Assembly (NCBI GenBank): GCA_000955875.1
Contig: JYOE01000003.1
Coordinates: 1 to 64,000, forward strand
Origin: Terrabacter sp. 28
GTDB lineage: Bacteria; Actinomycetota; Actinomycetes; Actinomycetales; Dermatophilaceae
Direction of reading: 5' to 3'
DNA: 64,000 nt
Shown here piece by piece: positions 56,398 through 64,000 of the stretch (position 1 is the first letter of the stretch; each line of letters begins with the position of its first letter). The notes beneath the pieces are model-generated. The model was not told the DNA's origin and made no database searches. It saw nothing but the letters and a program-made list of their open reading frames with translations. The position numbers and the translations under genes were made by a program.

Positions 56398-58758
56398 GTG
56401 CAGCCACCGAGGGGTTCCGGCAGCCATTCCACCAGGGGTTCCGGTCCTAACCGGCCCCTGCGTGTGGCCGTGCTCGACCACACGGCCGAGCTCGGTGGGG
56501 CCGAGCTGGCCCTGCTCCGGCTGCTCGAGGCTCTGGACGGCGCTCGCATCGAGCCCGTCGTGGTCCTCTTCGCGGATGGCCCCCTTGCCCGTCGTCTCCG
56601 CTCGGCCGGCCACGCGGTGGAGGTGGTGGCGCTGCGGGAACGGCTCCGGGTCGCCAACCGCCGGCTGGGGCCGGCGAGCGCCCTGACGGCCGCGCTGTCC
56701 AGCGTCGGTTTCCTGAGCCGCCTGGTGGCACGCGTTCGGCGCCTCGACGTCGACGTGATCCACACGACGTCGCTCAAGGCCGACCTCGTGGGTGTCCCCG
56801 TGGCGCGGCTGCTCGGTCTCCCACTGGTCTGGCACGTGCATGACCGCATCGCCCCCGACTACTTGCCGGGCTGGACGACGCGCCTGGTGAGGGCCCTGGC
56901 CCGCCGCGCACCCACAGCTGTCGTGGCCAACTCGGCAGCGACGGCGGCCACACTCCCCGGAGCACGCGGCCTCACCGTGGTCCACCCGGGTCTGGCGCCG
57001 GACCAGGTCGCCCCGGCTCCCCGACGGCGTCAGCCCGAGGGGTCACCCCTCGTCGGGATGGTGGGTCGGCTCAGCCCGACGAAGGGTCAGCTGGTGCTTG
57101 TGCGAGCGATGCGACAGGTCGTCGACCGGCGACCCGACGCGCGCCTGCGGCTCGTGGGAGCGGCGGCCTTCGGCGCGGCGAGCTACGACCGGGAGGTTCG
57201 TGAAGAGATCGGGCGCCTCGGGCTCGTCGAGCACGTACAGCTCGCCGGCTTCGTCGACGATCCCCGAGTCGAGCTGGGCCGCTTCACCGTCAGCGTTCAC
57301 GCCTCACCCGTGCCCGAGCCCTTCGGCCAGGTGGTCACCGAGGCGATGGCGTGGGGCGTGCCCGTCGTCGCGACGTCGGGGGGCGGCGTCGACGAGATCG
57401 TGCGCTCCGGGCCGCCCGGCTGCGGGACCGGACTGCTCGTGCCCGCCGACGACGCCGCCGCCCTCGCAGCGGCGATCCTCGACGTCCTCGACCACCCCGC
57501 CCCGGCCCTGGCCCGAGCGGCTCGCGCCCACGCGGACGTGCGGGACCGGTTCGAGGCGGCGGCCGGTGCCGGCGCCATGGCGGCGATCTGGCAGGCAGCG
57601 GCCGAGTCGTCGCCACTCCGGGGGCGCGGCAGCGTCCCAAGACCGCGCGTCGCCATCGCGCACGACTACCTGACCCAGCGCGGCGGCGCCGAGCGGGTCG
57701 TCCTCGCCCTGCACCGCGCCTTCCCCGACGCCACGATCCACACCACCCTCTACGACCCGGACGGCACCTATCCGGAGTTCCGTGACGCACGCGTGGTCGT
57801 CTCCCCGCTCGACCGAGTCGGGCCGCTGCGCAGGAGACACCGCTTCGCGTTGCCCCTGCTGCCGTATGCCGTCTCGCGCCTTCCCGTCCTGGCTGACGTC
57901 GTCGTCGCGTCGAGCTCGGGATGGGCGCACGGGGTGCCCACGACGGGCCGGAAGCTCGTCTACTGCCATGCGCCGGCTCGCTGGCTCTACCAGCCGGAGG
58001 CCTACCTCGGTGGCCCCGCGAACCGGTCGCTGCAGGGGCGCGGTCTTGCACTGCTCAGTGGCTGGCTCCGCAGGTGGGACCGGAGGGCGGCTGCGTCGGC
58101 GGACCGCTACCTCGCGAACTCGACGGTGGTGCGCGAACGGATCACGGCGGCATACGGGATCGATGCGGCGGTGGTTCCCCCGCCGTACGGCGTCGACGCC
58201 GACCAGCCGCAGGTGCTCGTCGACCGGCTGGTCGACTGGGCAGAGGACGGCTACCTGCTCGTCGTGTCCCGTCTGCTCCCCTACAAGAACGTCGACGTCG
58301 CCGTCGAGGCGGTGCGCGGCTTGCCGGAGCGGCTCGTCGTGGTCGGCTCAGGACCGCTCGCGAGCCAGCTGCGAACGAGCGCCCCCGACAACGTGCGGAT
58401 CCTCAGCGACCTGTCGGACGCAGAGCTGCGTTGGACGTATGCCCACGCCCGAGTGCTGCTCGCGCCGAGCCTGGAGGACTTCGGCCTGACCCCGCTGGAG
58501 GCGGCCGCCTTCGGCGTGCCCACCCTGGCTCTCCACGGCGGTGGCTACCTCGACACGATCGCCGAGGACGTGAATGGAGCGTTCTTCGAGGAGCCGACCG
58601 TGGCGTCGGTGCGGGCGGCGATCGTCGACGCTCGCGGCCGCCGTTGGGACGAAGACGCCATTCGCGCGCACGCCGAACTGTTCTCCGAGGACCGCTTCTG
58701 CGCCCGTATCCGGGCGGAGGTCGAGGGTCTGCTCTCGCCGCCTAGCGGATCGAGTTGA
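56398..58758 (+). CDS. Tandem glycosyltransferase, GT4-GT4 fusion
   Basis: A 786-residue protein with two complete GT-B modules. Module 1 (about 15-400): VAVLDHTAELGGAELALLRL, VGRLSPTKGQLVLV, PEPFGQVVTEAMAWGVPVV. Module 2 (about 416-780): VAIAHDYLTQRGGAERVVLA, YCHAPARWLYQPEAYL and EDFGLTPLEAAAFGVPTLAL, close to WbaZ-type mannosyltransferases. Two sequential transfers by one chain are implied. GTG start 6 nt after a TAGCCT box. Its end overlaps the convergent gene by 17 bp. Three copies of the window-wide motif lie within module 2. Confidence 0.87.
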   Translation: MQPPRGSGSHSTRGSGPNRPLRVAVLDHTAELGGAELALLRLLEALDGARIEPVVVLFADGPLARRLRSAGHAVEVVALRERLRVANRRLGPASALTAALSSVGFLSRLVARVRRLDVDVIHTTSLKADLVGVPVARLLGLPLVWHVHDRIAPDYLPGWTTRLVRALARRAPTAVVANSAATAATLPGARGLTVVHPGLAPDQVAPAPRRRQPEGSPLVGMVGRLSPTKGQLVLVRAMRQVVDRRPDARLRLVGAAAFGAASYDREVREEIGRLGLVEHVQLAGFVDDPRVELGRFTVSVHASPVPEPFGQVVTEAMAWGVPVVATSGGGVDEIVRSGPPGCGTGLLVPADDAAALAAAILDVLDHPAPALARAARAHADVRDRFEAAAGAGAMAAIWQAAAESSPLRGRGSVPRPRVAIAHDYLTQRGGAERVVLALHRAFPDATIHTTLYDPDGTYPEFRDARVVVSPLDRVGPLRRRHRFALPLLPYAVSRLPVLADVVVASSSGWAHGVPTTGRKLVYCHAPARWLYQPEAYLGGPANRSLQGRGLALLSGWLRRWDRRAAASADRYLANSTVVRERITAAYGIDAAVVPPPYGVDADQPQVLVDRLVDWAEDGYLLVVSRLLPYKNVDVAVEAVRGLPERLVVVGSGPLASQLRTSAPDNVRILSDLSDAELRWTYAHARVLLAPSLEDFGLTPLEAAAFGVPTLALHGGGYLDTIAEDVNGAFFEEPTVASVRAAIVDARGRRWDEDAIRAHAELFSEDRFCARIRAEVEGLLSPPSGSS

Positions 58759-59341
58759 CGACCAGCACCCAGGCGACGACCGGCGCCCCGACCGCGAGGA
58801 TGATCGCGAGCACCCGCAGCGCCGCCGCGTGGGAGTAGACCTTCGCGATGACGGCCGCGGCGATGCCGACGGCGAAGACGGCGAGGGAGTAGTTCGCGAA
58901 GCGGGCGCTCAGCTCGACGATCTCGGGCGACTTGGTGATGTTGGCGATCGTGGCGGCCTTGCCGACGGGCCCCCAGGGCGCCGGCAGCGGCACCTGGGCG
59001 AGCAGGAAGGCCGCGACGCCGAGCACGTCGGTGCGCACGAAGGACGTTCGCCGCGACGACACCTGGCTGCGGCTGCGGGCCGAGGGCACGACCGTGGGGG
59101 CGGGCGGGGTGAGGGCTCGCGGCAGGGTGAGCAGCAGCCCGGGGAGGCCGGCGAGCGCGGCGATGAAGCCGGCATACAGCTTCGGGCGGCCGTCGGAGGC
59201 GAAGGCGAAGACGGTGACGAGGGGCTCGGTGGCCCGCATGAGCAGCCACACCCAGACGACGAAGAGGACGGCGCCGCCGACGGCGACGGGCACGTCCGAG
59301 CCGAGACGTGAGCCGATACGTCGTCTTCGTCCTGCAACCAC
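58742..59341 (-). CDS. Hypothetical four-helix membrane protein
   Basis: A 199-residue protein with hydrophobic segments near residues 20-40, 55-75, 105-125 and two close to the C-terminus, and a Ser/Arg-rich cytoplasmic loop. No family was recognised. GTG 59339-59341 is chosen because the longer frame is antisense to the LCP gene; a TACACT box (59350-59355) lies 8 nt upstream. It shares a 55-bp divergent promoter region with the LCP gene, hinting at a cell-envelope role. Confidence 0.6.
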   Translation of the reverse strand: MVAGRRRRIGSRLGSDVPVAVGGAVLFVVWVWLLMRATEPLVTVFAFASDGRPKLYAGFIAALAGLPGLLLTLPRALTPPAPTVVPSARSRSQVSSRRTSFVRTDVLGVAAFLLAQVPLPAPWGPVGKAATIANITKSPEIVELSARFANYSLAVFAVGIAAAVIAKVYSHAAALRVLAIILAVGAPVVAWVLVVNSIR

Positions 59342-59383
59342 GGGTCCACAGTGTAAGCGGCAGTGCGAGCCGATCCTGACACC

Positions 59384-59389
59384 TAGACT
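59384..59389 (+). promoter_or_regulatory. -10 box TAGACT, leaderless LCP promoter
   Basis: TAGACT ends 7 nt before ATG 59397; no Shine-Dalgarno sequence is present. Confidence 0.5.
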
Positions 59390-59396
59390 GGCCGCA

Positions 59397-60521
59397 ATGG
59401 ACGGCACCCGCGCACGAGACACCGACCTGTTCGAACGTGACGAACGTGACGAACGCGACCAGGTCGATCCCGGCGACGGCTCCGGCGGCGGGGGCGGTGG
59501 AGGCGACGGCGGCGGCTGGGACGGCGGCTCCGGATCTGACGGTCTCCCGAACCGCCGCGAGAAGCGGCGCAACCGCAAGGTGCTGGTGGCCGCGCTCGTG
59601 CTGCTGCTCGTGCCGGTGCTCGCCGTCGGCGGCTACCTGGCGTGGCTCAACCACATCGTCACGAACAACGTGAAGCAGGAGCTGCTGCTGCCCGACTCGG
59701 CCGGCAGCGGCGCCCAGCCCACCGACAAGAACGGCGACGTGGTGGCGCAGCCGGCCGGCAACGGCACCAACTACCTCATCATCGGCAACGACGCCGGTCC
59801 CGACCGCGTCGGCGCCCGCTCCGACGTCATGGTGCTCGTCCACGTGCCCGACGACCACTCGAAGGTCACGCTCATCCACTTCCCGCGAGACCTCTACGTC
59901 TCCATCCCCGGCAAGGGCAAGAACAAGCTCAACGCCGCGTACGCGTTCGGCGGGGCGCCGCTGCTGGTGACGACGATGCAGAACCTGCTCGGCGCCCGCA
60001 TCGACCACGTGGCGATGCTCGGCTTCGAGGGGTTCAAGTCGATGACGGACGCGGTGGGCGGTGTCGACGTCAACGTCGAGGAGGCCTCGACGGGCGACGG
60101 CAAGGTCTTCCGCAAGGGCATGATGCACATGGACGGCGAGACCGCCCTCGTCTTCGTGCGCCAGCGCAAGCAGCTGAGCGAGGGCGACATCTCCCGCGGC
60201 CAGCGCCAGCTCGCGTTCATCAAGGGCCTCATGCTCAAGACGCTGAGCCGTGATGTGCTTACCAACCCGATCAAGCTCAAGGACTTCACCGAGGCCGCGA
60301 CGAGCAACCTCACGGTCGACCAGAAGCTCGACGTCGGCACGATGCGCTCCGAGGCGTTCGCGATGCGCAACCTGCGCGGCAGCGACATCCGGTTCATCAC
60401 CGCGCCGTTCACCGGCTTCGGCACGAGCCCCCAGGGCGCGTCGATCGACATCGTCGACGAGGTGAAGATGGACGAGCTGGGCAAGGCCATCCGCGAGAAC
60501 GCGCTCGACACCTACAAGTAG
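59397..60521 (+). CDS. LytR-CpsA-Psr (LCP) family protein
   Basis: Membrane-anchored phosphotransferase of 374 residues that attaches lipid-linked glycopolymers to peptidoglycan. A cytoplasmic Asp/Gly-rich tail (residues 10-50) precedes a single helix (about 63-85) and the LCP domain: NYLIIGNDAGPDR, RSDVMVLVHV, IHFPRDLYVSIPG with the catalytic Arg/Asp set, KLNAAYAFGG, VGGVDVNVE and LVFVRQRK. It is the likely final ligase for the polymer made by this locus. Confidence 0.92.
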   Translation: MDGTRARDTDLFERDERDERDQVDPGDGSGGGGGGGDGGGWDGGSGSDGLPNRREKRRNRKVLVAALVLLLVPVLAVGGYLAWLNHIVTNNVKQELLLPDSAGSGAQPTDKNGDVVAQPAGNGTNYLIIGNDAGPDRVGARSDVMVLVHVPDDHSKVTLIHFPRDLYVSIPGKGKNKLNAAYAFGGAPLLVTTMQNLLGARIDHVAMLGFEGFKSMTDAVGGVDVNVEEASTGDGKVFRKGMMHMDGETALVFVRQRKQLSEGDISRGQRQLAFIKGLMLKTLSRDVLTNPIKLKDFTEAATSNLTVDQKLDVGTMRSEAFAMRNLRGSDIRFITAPFTGFGTSPQGASIDIVDEVKMDELGKAIRENALDTYK

Positions 60522-60597
60522 GTGTGCCGCCGGGCGTCCTGCCGCCTCGTCGCACCTGCGCTCCCGAGCAGGTATGCCGTCGGGCGGGGTCCGTCTG

Positions 60598-61584
60598 TCA
60601 GGCGGGCTCCCACGAGGTCAGGTCGTGTGACGACACCCAGGTCTGGTCGCCGGCCACGATCCACGCGGCCGTTCCCGTGACCGAGAGGCCGACCTGACCA
60701 CGCGCAACGCTCTCGCCGCGCACGCACGCGACCGGCTCGGCGCCCGAGTCGGCGGCGACCCGCACGACCTGGTAGCCCGGGCACGCCGGGACGACGCGGA
60801 CGGCATACGTGCTCAGCGTGCCGCTGCCGGTGAGTCGGGTGCCGAGCGCGACGGCGCCGGGCGCGCTGCCCGCGTCAGCCCAGGTCTGGCCGCCGTCGTC
60901 CGTGGCGACCACCGATCCGCTCGCGCACAGCGCCTCGGCCCGGGTGGCCGACGAGCGCGCGAGGTCGACGACCGCCGCGACCCCGCACGGGGTCGCCCGC
61001 GCCGCCCTCGGCGCGAGCACCTGTGTCGGCTCGTCGAGCCGTCGGGCCCACCCACCGCTGACGGTCGTGGGCGGTTCCCAGCTCTGGCCGGCGTCCTTGG
61101 TCGCGAACTGCCTCGGGGTGCACTCGGCGCCGGCGCCGATGACGAAGGCGCCGGACCTGCTGAGCGGCTGCACGCGGGCGACGGCGCGCGCGGGTGAGCG
61201 CAACCGCGTCCAGGTGGCCCCACCGTCGGTGGTGACCTCTACCCGGGCTCCCCCGGCGACGCACGACCCGGCGGAGGCGCGCCACGCCGTCGTCGCGTCG
61301 AGCGCCGAGACGAGCCGGGCCACCGGCACCGCCGCGGGCGCGGCCGACGGCCCGCTGGGCGCCGACGTGGTCGAGGTCGTCGATGCGCCTGTCGGCGCGG
61401 GCGTCGTCGGGGTCGGCAGGATGGTCGTCGTGGCCACGGGCGTGGTGAGGGTCGTGGTCACGGTCGTGGCGACCTGCGGCGAGGCGGTCGGCGCGTCACG
61501 ACCCGACCGCAGCGCCATGAAGACGAGGCCGATGTCGATGGCGAGAAACGCCACGAGCCCGGCCGCGGCCACCCGTCTGTGCAT
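60598..61584 (-). CDS. Secreted BNR/sialidase-like repeat protein
   Basis: A 328-residue exported protein with a signal or anchor helix (about 5-25), a Thr/Pro-rich stalk (30-90), and a beta-propeller-like region containing BNR/Asp-box-like repeats such as TTDGGATWTRL, TKDAGQSW and TDDGGQTWADAG. No catalytic sialidase residues are recognisable. GGAGGGGGAG precedes ATG 61584. Its C-terminus (AAWIVAGDQTW...LTSWEPA) matches that of the partial gene at the right edge, so the two are paralogues. Confidence 0.72.
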   Translation of the reverse strand: MHRRVAAAGLVAFLAIDIGLVFMALRSGRDAPTASPQVATTVTTTLTTPVATTTILPTPTTPAPTGASTTSTTSAPSGPSAAPAAVPVARLVSALDATTAWRASAGSCVAGGARVEVTTDGGATWTRLRSPARAVARVQPLSRSGAFVIGAGAECTPRQFATKDAGQSWEPPTTVSGGWARRLDEPTQVLAPRAARATPCGVAAVVDLARSSATRAEALCASGSVVATDDGGQTWADAGSAPGAVALGTRLTGSGTLSTYAVRVVPACPGYQVVRVAADSGAEPVACVRGESVARGQVGLSVTGTAAWIVAGDQTWVSSHDLTSWEPA

Positions 61585-61641
61585 AGCTCGAACTCCCCCT
61601 CCACCGCACGAGGCGGCACGACGTCCCCTTCCCCCGGGGAC

Positions 61642-61669
61642 ATGCTAGGGGCGAATCGCCTTGCGACAA
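61642..61669 (-). promoter_or_regulatory. SigA-like promoter of the BNR-like gene
   Basis: On the minus strand TTGTCG (61664-61669) and TAGCAT (61642-61647) are 16 bp apart. The 5' leader of about 55 nt contains a GTCCCC/GGGGAC stem and ends in a clear Shine-Dalgarno sequence. Confidence 0.5.
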
Positions 61670-61700
61670 GGGCCTGTCCGGCATCGAGTCAGGCTTCGAG

Positions 61701-62279
61701 TCAGATGGACGGCGGTCGCAGCGCGTCGGCGACGACGCTGATCTGCGACTCGATTTCGTGCGACATCCGGTCATATGCCTCAGGCCCGCGCCCGTATGGG
61801 TCGTAGATGTCCGCTTCGTCCGCCGAGCGGGCCGGGTTGAGGCCGCGACGGCCCCGGGCGACGGCGGCGACGACCGCGGCCCACGGCATACCTTCTGGGG
61901 CCGACCGGGCCTCGGCTGCGAGGTCGGCGCCGCGCACGAGGTCGGCGAGCTCGCCGAGCGTGAAGGTCTTGCGCAGGGCCCGCGGGTGCAGCGCGACGGC
62001 GTCCCCGCGGTGCTGCTGGGTGGCGGTGATGACGATGTCGGCCTCGTCGAGCATCGCGGGCACGAGCTGGCGCGAGGCGAAGCCGGCCGAGTCGGCGCCG
62101 ACGGCCGTGAGGACCGCCGACGAGCCGGGCTCGAGGTCGGAGCCGACGAGGGCCCGCGTGCCGGCGCTCTCGACGACGGCGTCGGTGCCGGCGAGGAGCT
62201 GGCGCAGGCGGCGCTCGATGTAGGGCGAGCGGCAGACGTTGCCGGTGCAGATGACGAGGATGCGTCCGACCGAGGTCAT
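61701..62279 (-). CDS. Low-molecular-weight protein tyrosine phosphatase
   Basis: Cytosolic phosphatase of 192 residues. The P-loop C11-T-G-N-V-C-R17-S is the CX5R active site, and IYDPYGRG contains the general-acid Asp of the DP motif. It overlaps the rfbC gene by 4 bp (ATGA) and so belongs to the rhamnose operon. It is the natural partner of the Wzc-type kinase at 44264-45667 (cf. Wzb/Wzc), though 16 kb apart. Slightly longer than typical LMW-PTPs owing to its C-terminal half. Confidence 0.9.
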   Translation of the reverse strand: MTSVGRILVICTGNVCRSPYIERRLRQLLAGTDAVVESAGTRALVGSDLEPGSSAVLTAVGADSAGFASRQLVPAMLDEADIVITATQQHRGDAVALHPRALRKTFTLGELADLVRGADLAAEARSAPEGMPWAAVVAAVARGRRGLNPARSADEADIYDPYGRGPEAYDRMSHEIESQISVVADALRPPSI

Positions 62280-62884
62280 CGCGCCATCTCGGCCAGGCGG
62301 CCGGTGAAGGAGAGGCACGCCTCGTAGGACGGCAGCAGACCCGACTCCTTCGCCTCGGCCAAGGTGGGCGCGGCTTCGTCCTTCGGTGACAGCAGGGGGT
62401 CGATCCCTGGTGGGATGGCGAGCCCGATCTCCGGGTCGAGCGGGTGCACACCGTGCTCGGCACTCGGGTTGTAGGTGCTCGAGCAGAGGTAGAACGAGGT
62501 CGTGTCGTCCTCGAGCGCGCAGAAGGCGTGGCCCAGTCCCTCGGCGAGGTAGACGGCCCGACGCTCGACGGCGTCCAGCACGACCGAGTCCCACTGGCCA
62601 AACGTGGGCGAGCCGACGCGCAGGTCGACGACGAAGTCAACGAGGCTGCCGGCGACGCAGGTGATGTACTTCGCCTGGCCGACCGGCACGTCGGCGAAGT
62701 GGATCCCACGGATCGTGCCGCGCGACGACACGGACACGTTCGTCTGGAGCACCTCCAGCTGGTGGCCGATCATCTCGGCGAGATGGTCTGCCCGGAACGA
62801 CTCGAGGAACACGCCCCGGTCGTCGCGGAACTGCCTCGGGGTGATCTCGAAAGCGCCCTCGATGCCGAGCGGTCGGATGTCCAT
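62276..62884 (-). CDS. rfbC: dTDP-4-dehydrorhamnose 3,5-epimerase
   Basis: Cupin-fold epimerase of 202 residues in dTDP-L-rhamnose synthesis. Motifs: FRDDRGVFLESF, QTNVSVSSRGTIRGIHF with the catalytic His, GSLVDFVVDLRVGSPTFGQW, and LGHAFCALED plus YNPSAEHG. The start ATG 62882-62884 shares a base with the rfbA stop (TGATG). The partner genes rfbB and rfbD are not in the window. Confidence 0.94.
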   Translation of the reverse strand: MDIRPLGIEGAFEITPRQFRDDRGVFLESFRADHLAEMIGHQLEVLQTNVSVSSRGTIRGIHFADVPVGQAKYITCVAGSLVDFVVDLRVGSPTFGQWDSVVLDAVERRAVYLAEGLGHAFCALEDDTTSFYLCSSTYNPSAEHGVHPLDPEIGLAIPPGIDPLLSPKDEAAPTLAEAKESGLLPSYEACLSFTGRLAEMAR

Positions 62885-63762
62885 CAGATCCGCTCCCGGG
62901 CCTCGGCGAGCAGGGTGTGCAGGTAGAGGCCGTAGCCGCTCTTGGCCTGCTCGTCCGCGTGCTTGGCCAGCCCCGCGTCGTCGAGCCAGCCGTTGCGCCA
63001 GGCCACCTCCTCGACGCAGCCGATCTTGAGGCCCTGCCGCTCCTCGACGACGTGGACGTACTGGCTGGCCTCCATCAGGCCCGAGAACGTGCCAGTGTCG
63101 AACCATGCCGTGCCGCGTGGCAAGGGCGTGACAGTGAGGTCGCCGCGGCGGAGGTACGCGTCGTTGACGGCCGTGATCTCGAGCTCACCGCGCGCGCTGG
63201 GCTTGAGGTTGCGGGCGATGTCGACGACGTCGTTGTCGTAGAAGTAGAGGCCCGGCACGGCGTAGTTCGACTTGGGCTTGGCCGGCTTCTCCTCGATGGA
63301 GAGCACGTTGCCGTCGCGGTCGAACTCCACCACGCCGTACGCCCGTGCGTCGGCCACGCGGTAGGCGAAGACGTGGCCGCCCACGACGTCGGTGTTGTTC
63401 TTCAGAGCTAGGCCGAGACCGGGCCCGAAGAAGATGTTGTCGCCGAGCACAAGCGCGACGCTGTCGCCGCCGATGAAGTCGGCGCCGAGGATGAAGGCCT
63501 GGGCGAGGCCGTCGGGACTCGGCTGCACGGCATACGTGATCGACATGCCCCACTGGGAGCCGTCACCGAGCAGCCGGCGGAAGGCGTCGGCGTCGTCGGG
63601 GGTGGTGATCACCAGCACCTCACGGATGCCGGCCATCATCAGGGTCGCCAGGGGGTAGTAGACCATCGGCTTGTCGTAGACGGGCATGAGCTGCTTGCTG
63701 ATGCCCCGCGTGATCGGATGGAGCCGCGTGCCGCTTCCCCCGGCCAGGATGATCCCCTTCAT
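62884..63762 (-). CDS. rfbA: Glucose-1-phosphate thymidylyltransferase
   Basis: First enzyme of dTDP-rhamnose synthesis, 292 residues. [18 protein letters not shown] and [17 protein letters not shown] are the nucleotide- and sugar-phosphate-binding signatures; [17 protein letters not shown] carries the catalytic Asp and [16 protein letters not shown] is conserved. The short, allosterically regulated RmlA type. ATG 63760-63762 lies 8 nt from a TAGGCT -10 box, so this gene starts the rfbA-rfbC-phosphatase operon. Confidence 0.95.
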   Translation of the reverse strand: MKGIILAGGSGTRLHPITRGISKQLMPVYDKPMVYYPLATLMMAGIREVLVITTPDDADAFRRLLGDGSQWGMSITYAVQPSPDGLAQAFILGADFIGGDSVALVLGDNIFFGPGLGLALKNNTDVVGGHVFAYRVADARAYGVVEFDRDGNVLSIEEKPAKPKSNYAVPGLYFYDNDVVDIARNLKPSARGELEITAVNDAYLRRGDLTVTPLPRGTAWFDTGTFSGLMEASQYVHVVEERQGLKIGCVEEVAWRNGWLDDAGLAKHADEQAKSGYGLYLHTLLAEARERI

Positions 63763-63770
63763 GATGGGTC

Positions 63771-63776
63771 AGCCTA
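63771..63776 (-). promoter_or_regulatory. -10 box TAGGCT of the rfbA operon
   Basis: On the minus strand TAGGCT ends 8 nt before the rfbA ATG; no Shine-Dalgarno sequence is apparent. An AT-rich stretch with ATAAGCAC lies just upstream. Confidence 0.45.
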
Positions 63777-63812
63777 AGTGCTTATTGGGGCGGCGAATGA
63801 CAAGAGTCCAGA

Positions 63813-64000
63813 TCAGGCCGTTTTGGCCCAGGATGTCAGGTTCGCATCGGCGCGCCAGGTCGTTCCGGCCACGGTGAGCCAGCCGGCCGACTCTACGACG
63901 CTCACCGAGACGCGCCCGCCCGTGGTGTCGGCATCGGTCTCGATGCAGGCCACCTTCGCGGCCGACCGGCCCGAGAGGCGGGCGACCTCGACGCCGGAGC
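63813..64000 (-). CDS. Secreted BNR-like repeat protein, 3' part only
   Basis: Open frame running off the right edge with its stop at 63813-63815; 61 complete codons are visible. The peptide reads VARLSGRSAAKVACIETDAD and later AGWLTVAGTTWRADANLTSW, which aligns with the last 60 residues of the protein encoded at 60598-61584 (VACVRGE..., AAWIVAGDQTW, DLTSWEPA). It is therefore a paralogue on the far side of the rfb genes. Start and N-terminus lie outside the window. Confidence 0.7.
   Translation of the reverse strand, partial: SGVEVARLSGRSAAKVACIETDADTTGGRVSVSVVESAGWLTVAGTTWRADANLTSWAKTA

Overview
This window reads as chromosomal DNA of a high-GC (roughly 70% by eye) Gram-positive actinobacterium, most likely a member of the Micrococcales close to the Intrasporangiaceae. 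That placement is an inference. It rests on the actinobacterial rRNA leader motif at the left edge, many GTG starts, many start codons sitting 5-9 nt after a TANNNT -10 box (leaderless-style), two tandem succinate dehydrogenase operons, and an LCP/Wzc-type surface polysaccharide locus. No tRNA, CRISPR array, transposase or phage gene was seen.

Layout. 1-570: leader and promoters of a minus-strand rRNA operon whose 16S gene lies just outside the left edge. 571-7421 (minus): nucleoside uptake and salvage (BmpA-type lipoprotein, two permeases, double ATPase, cytidine deaminase, thymidine phosphorylase). 7533-12546: M20 amidohydrolase, FhuF-like [2Fe-2S] protein, pseudouridine catabolism (psuG plus a PfkB kinase) and an AbiEi/DUF559-type protein. 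12631-14223: methylmalonyl-CoA mutase catalytic subunit without a B12 domain. 14394-17524: GbsR/MarR regulator divergent from an ABC-2 exporter. 17628-21941: mannose-1-phosphate guanylyltransferase, GNAT, SDR and an MgtA-like mannosyltransferase. 22051-29209: two complete, different SdhCAB operons in tandem. 29306-36230: D-Ala-D-Ala carboxypeptidase, BrkB, 2H phosphodiesterase, TrpS, exonuclease III, a MauE-thioredoxin fusion and a Tat-exported cysteine-rich protein. 36372-64000: a large surface-polysaccharide region.

The polysaccharide region holds two minus-strand, translationally coupled operons. The first (44152 down to 36372) runs GT4-GT2 fusion, O-antigen ligase/polymerase, three glycosyltransferases, an HprK-like kinase and a PqqD-like protein. 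The second (56326 down to 49910) runs GT2, Wzt, Wzm, GT14 and two GT4. Around them lie a Wzc/CpsD-type tyrosine kinase, a second PqqD-like protein coupled to an uncharacterised nucleotidyltransferase, a PAP2 phosphatase, further GT4 enzymes including a GT4-GT4 fusion, an LCP ligase, a low-molecular-weight tyrosine phosphatase, RfbC and RfbA, and two secreted BNR-like paralogues. GDP-mannose (ManC) and dTDP-rhamnose (RfbA, RfbC) are the sugar donors visible here.

Two observations stand out. First, a 9-bp motif CGGCATACG (7-bp core counted 35 times by hand) is spread through genes and gaps. Inside genes it nearly always uses rare codons, and between genes it occurs as inverted pairs forming hairpins; this is the architecture of DNA uptake signal sequences. 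Second, a split HprK-like kinase / PqqD / nucleotidyltransferase set is welded into the polysaccharide operons although no RiPP maturase is present.
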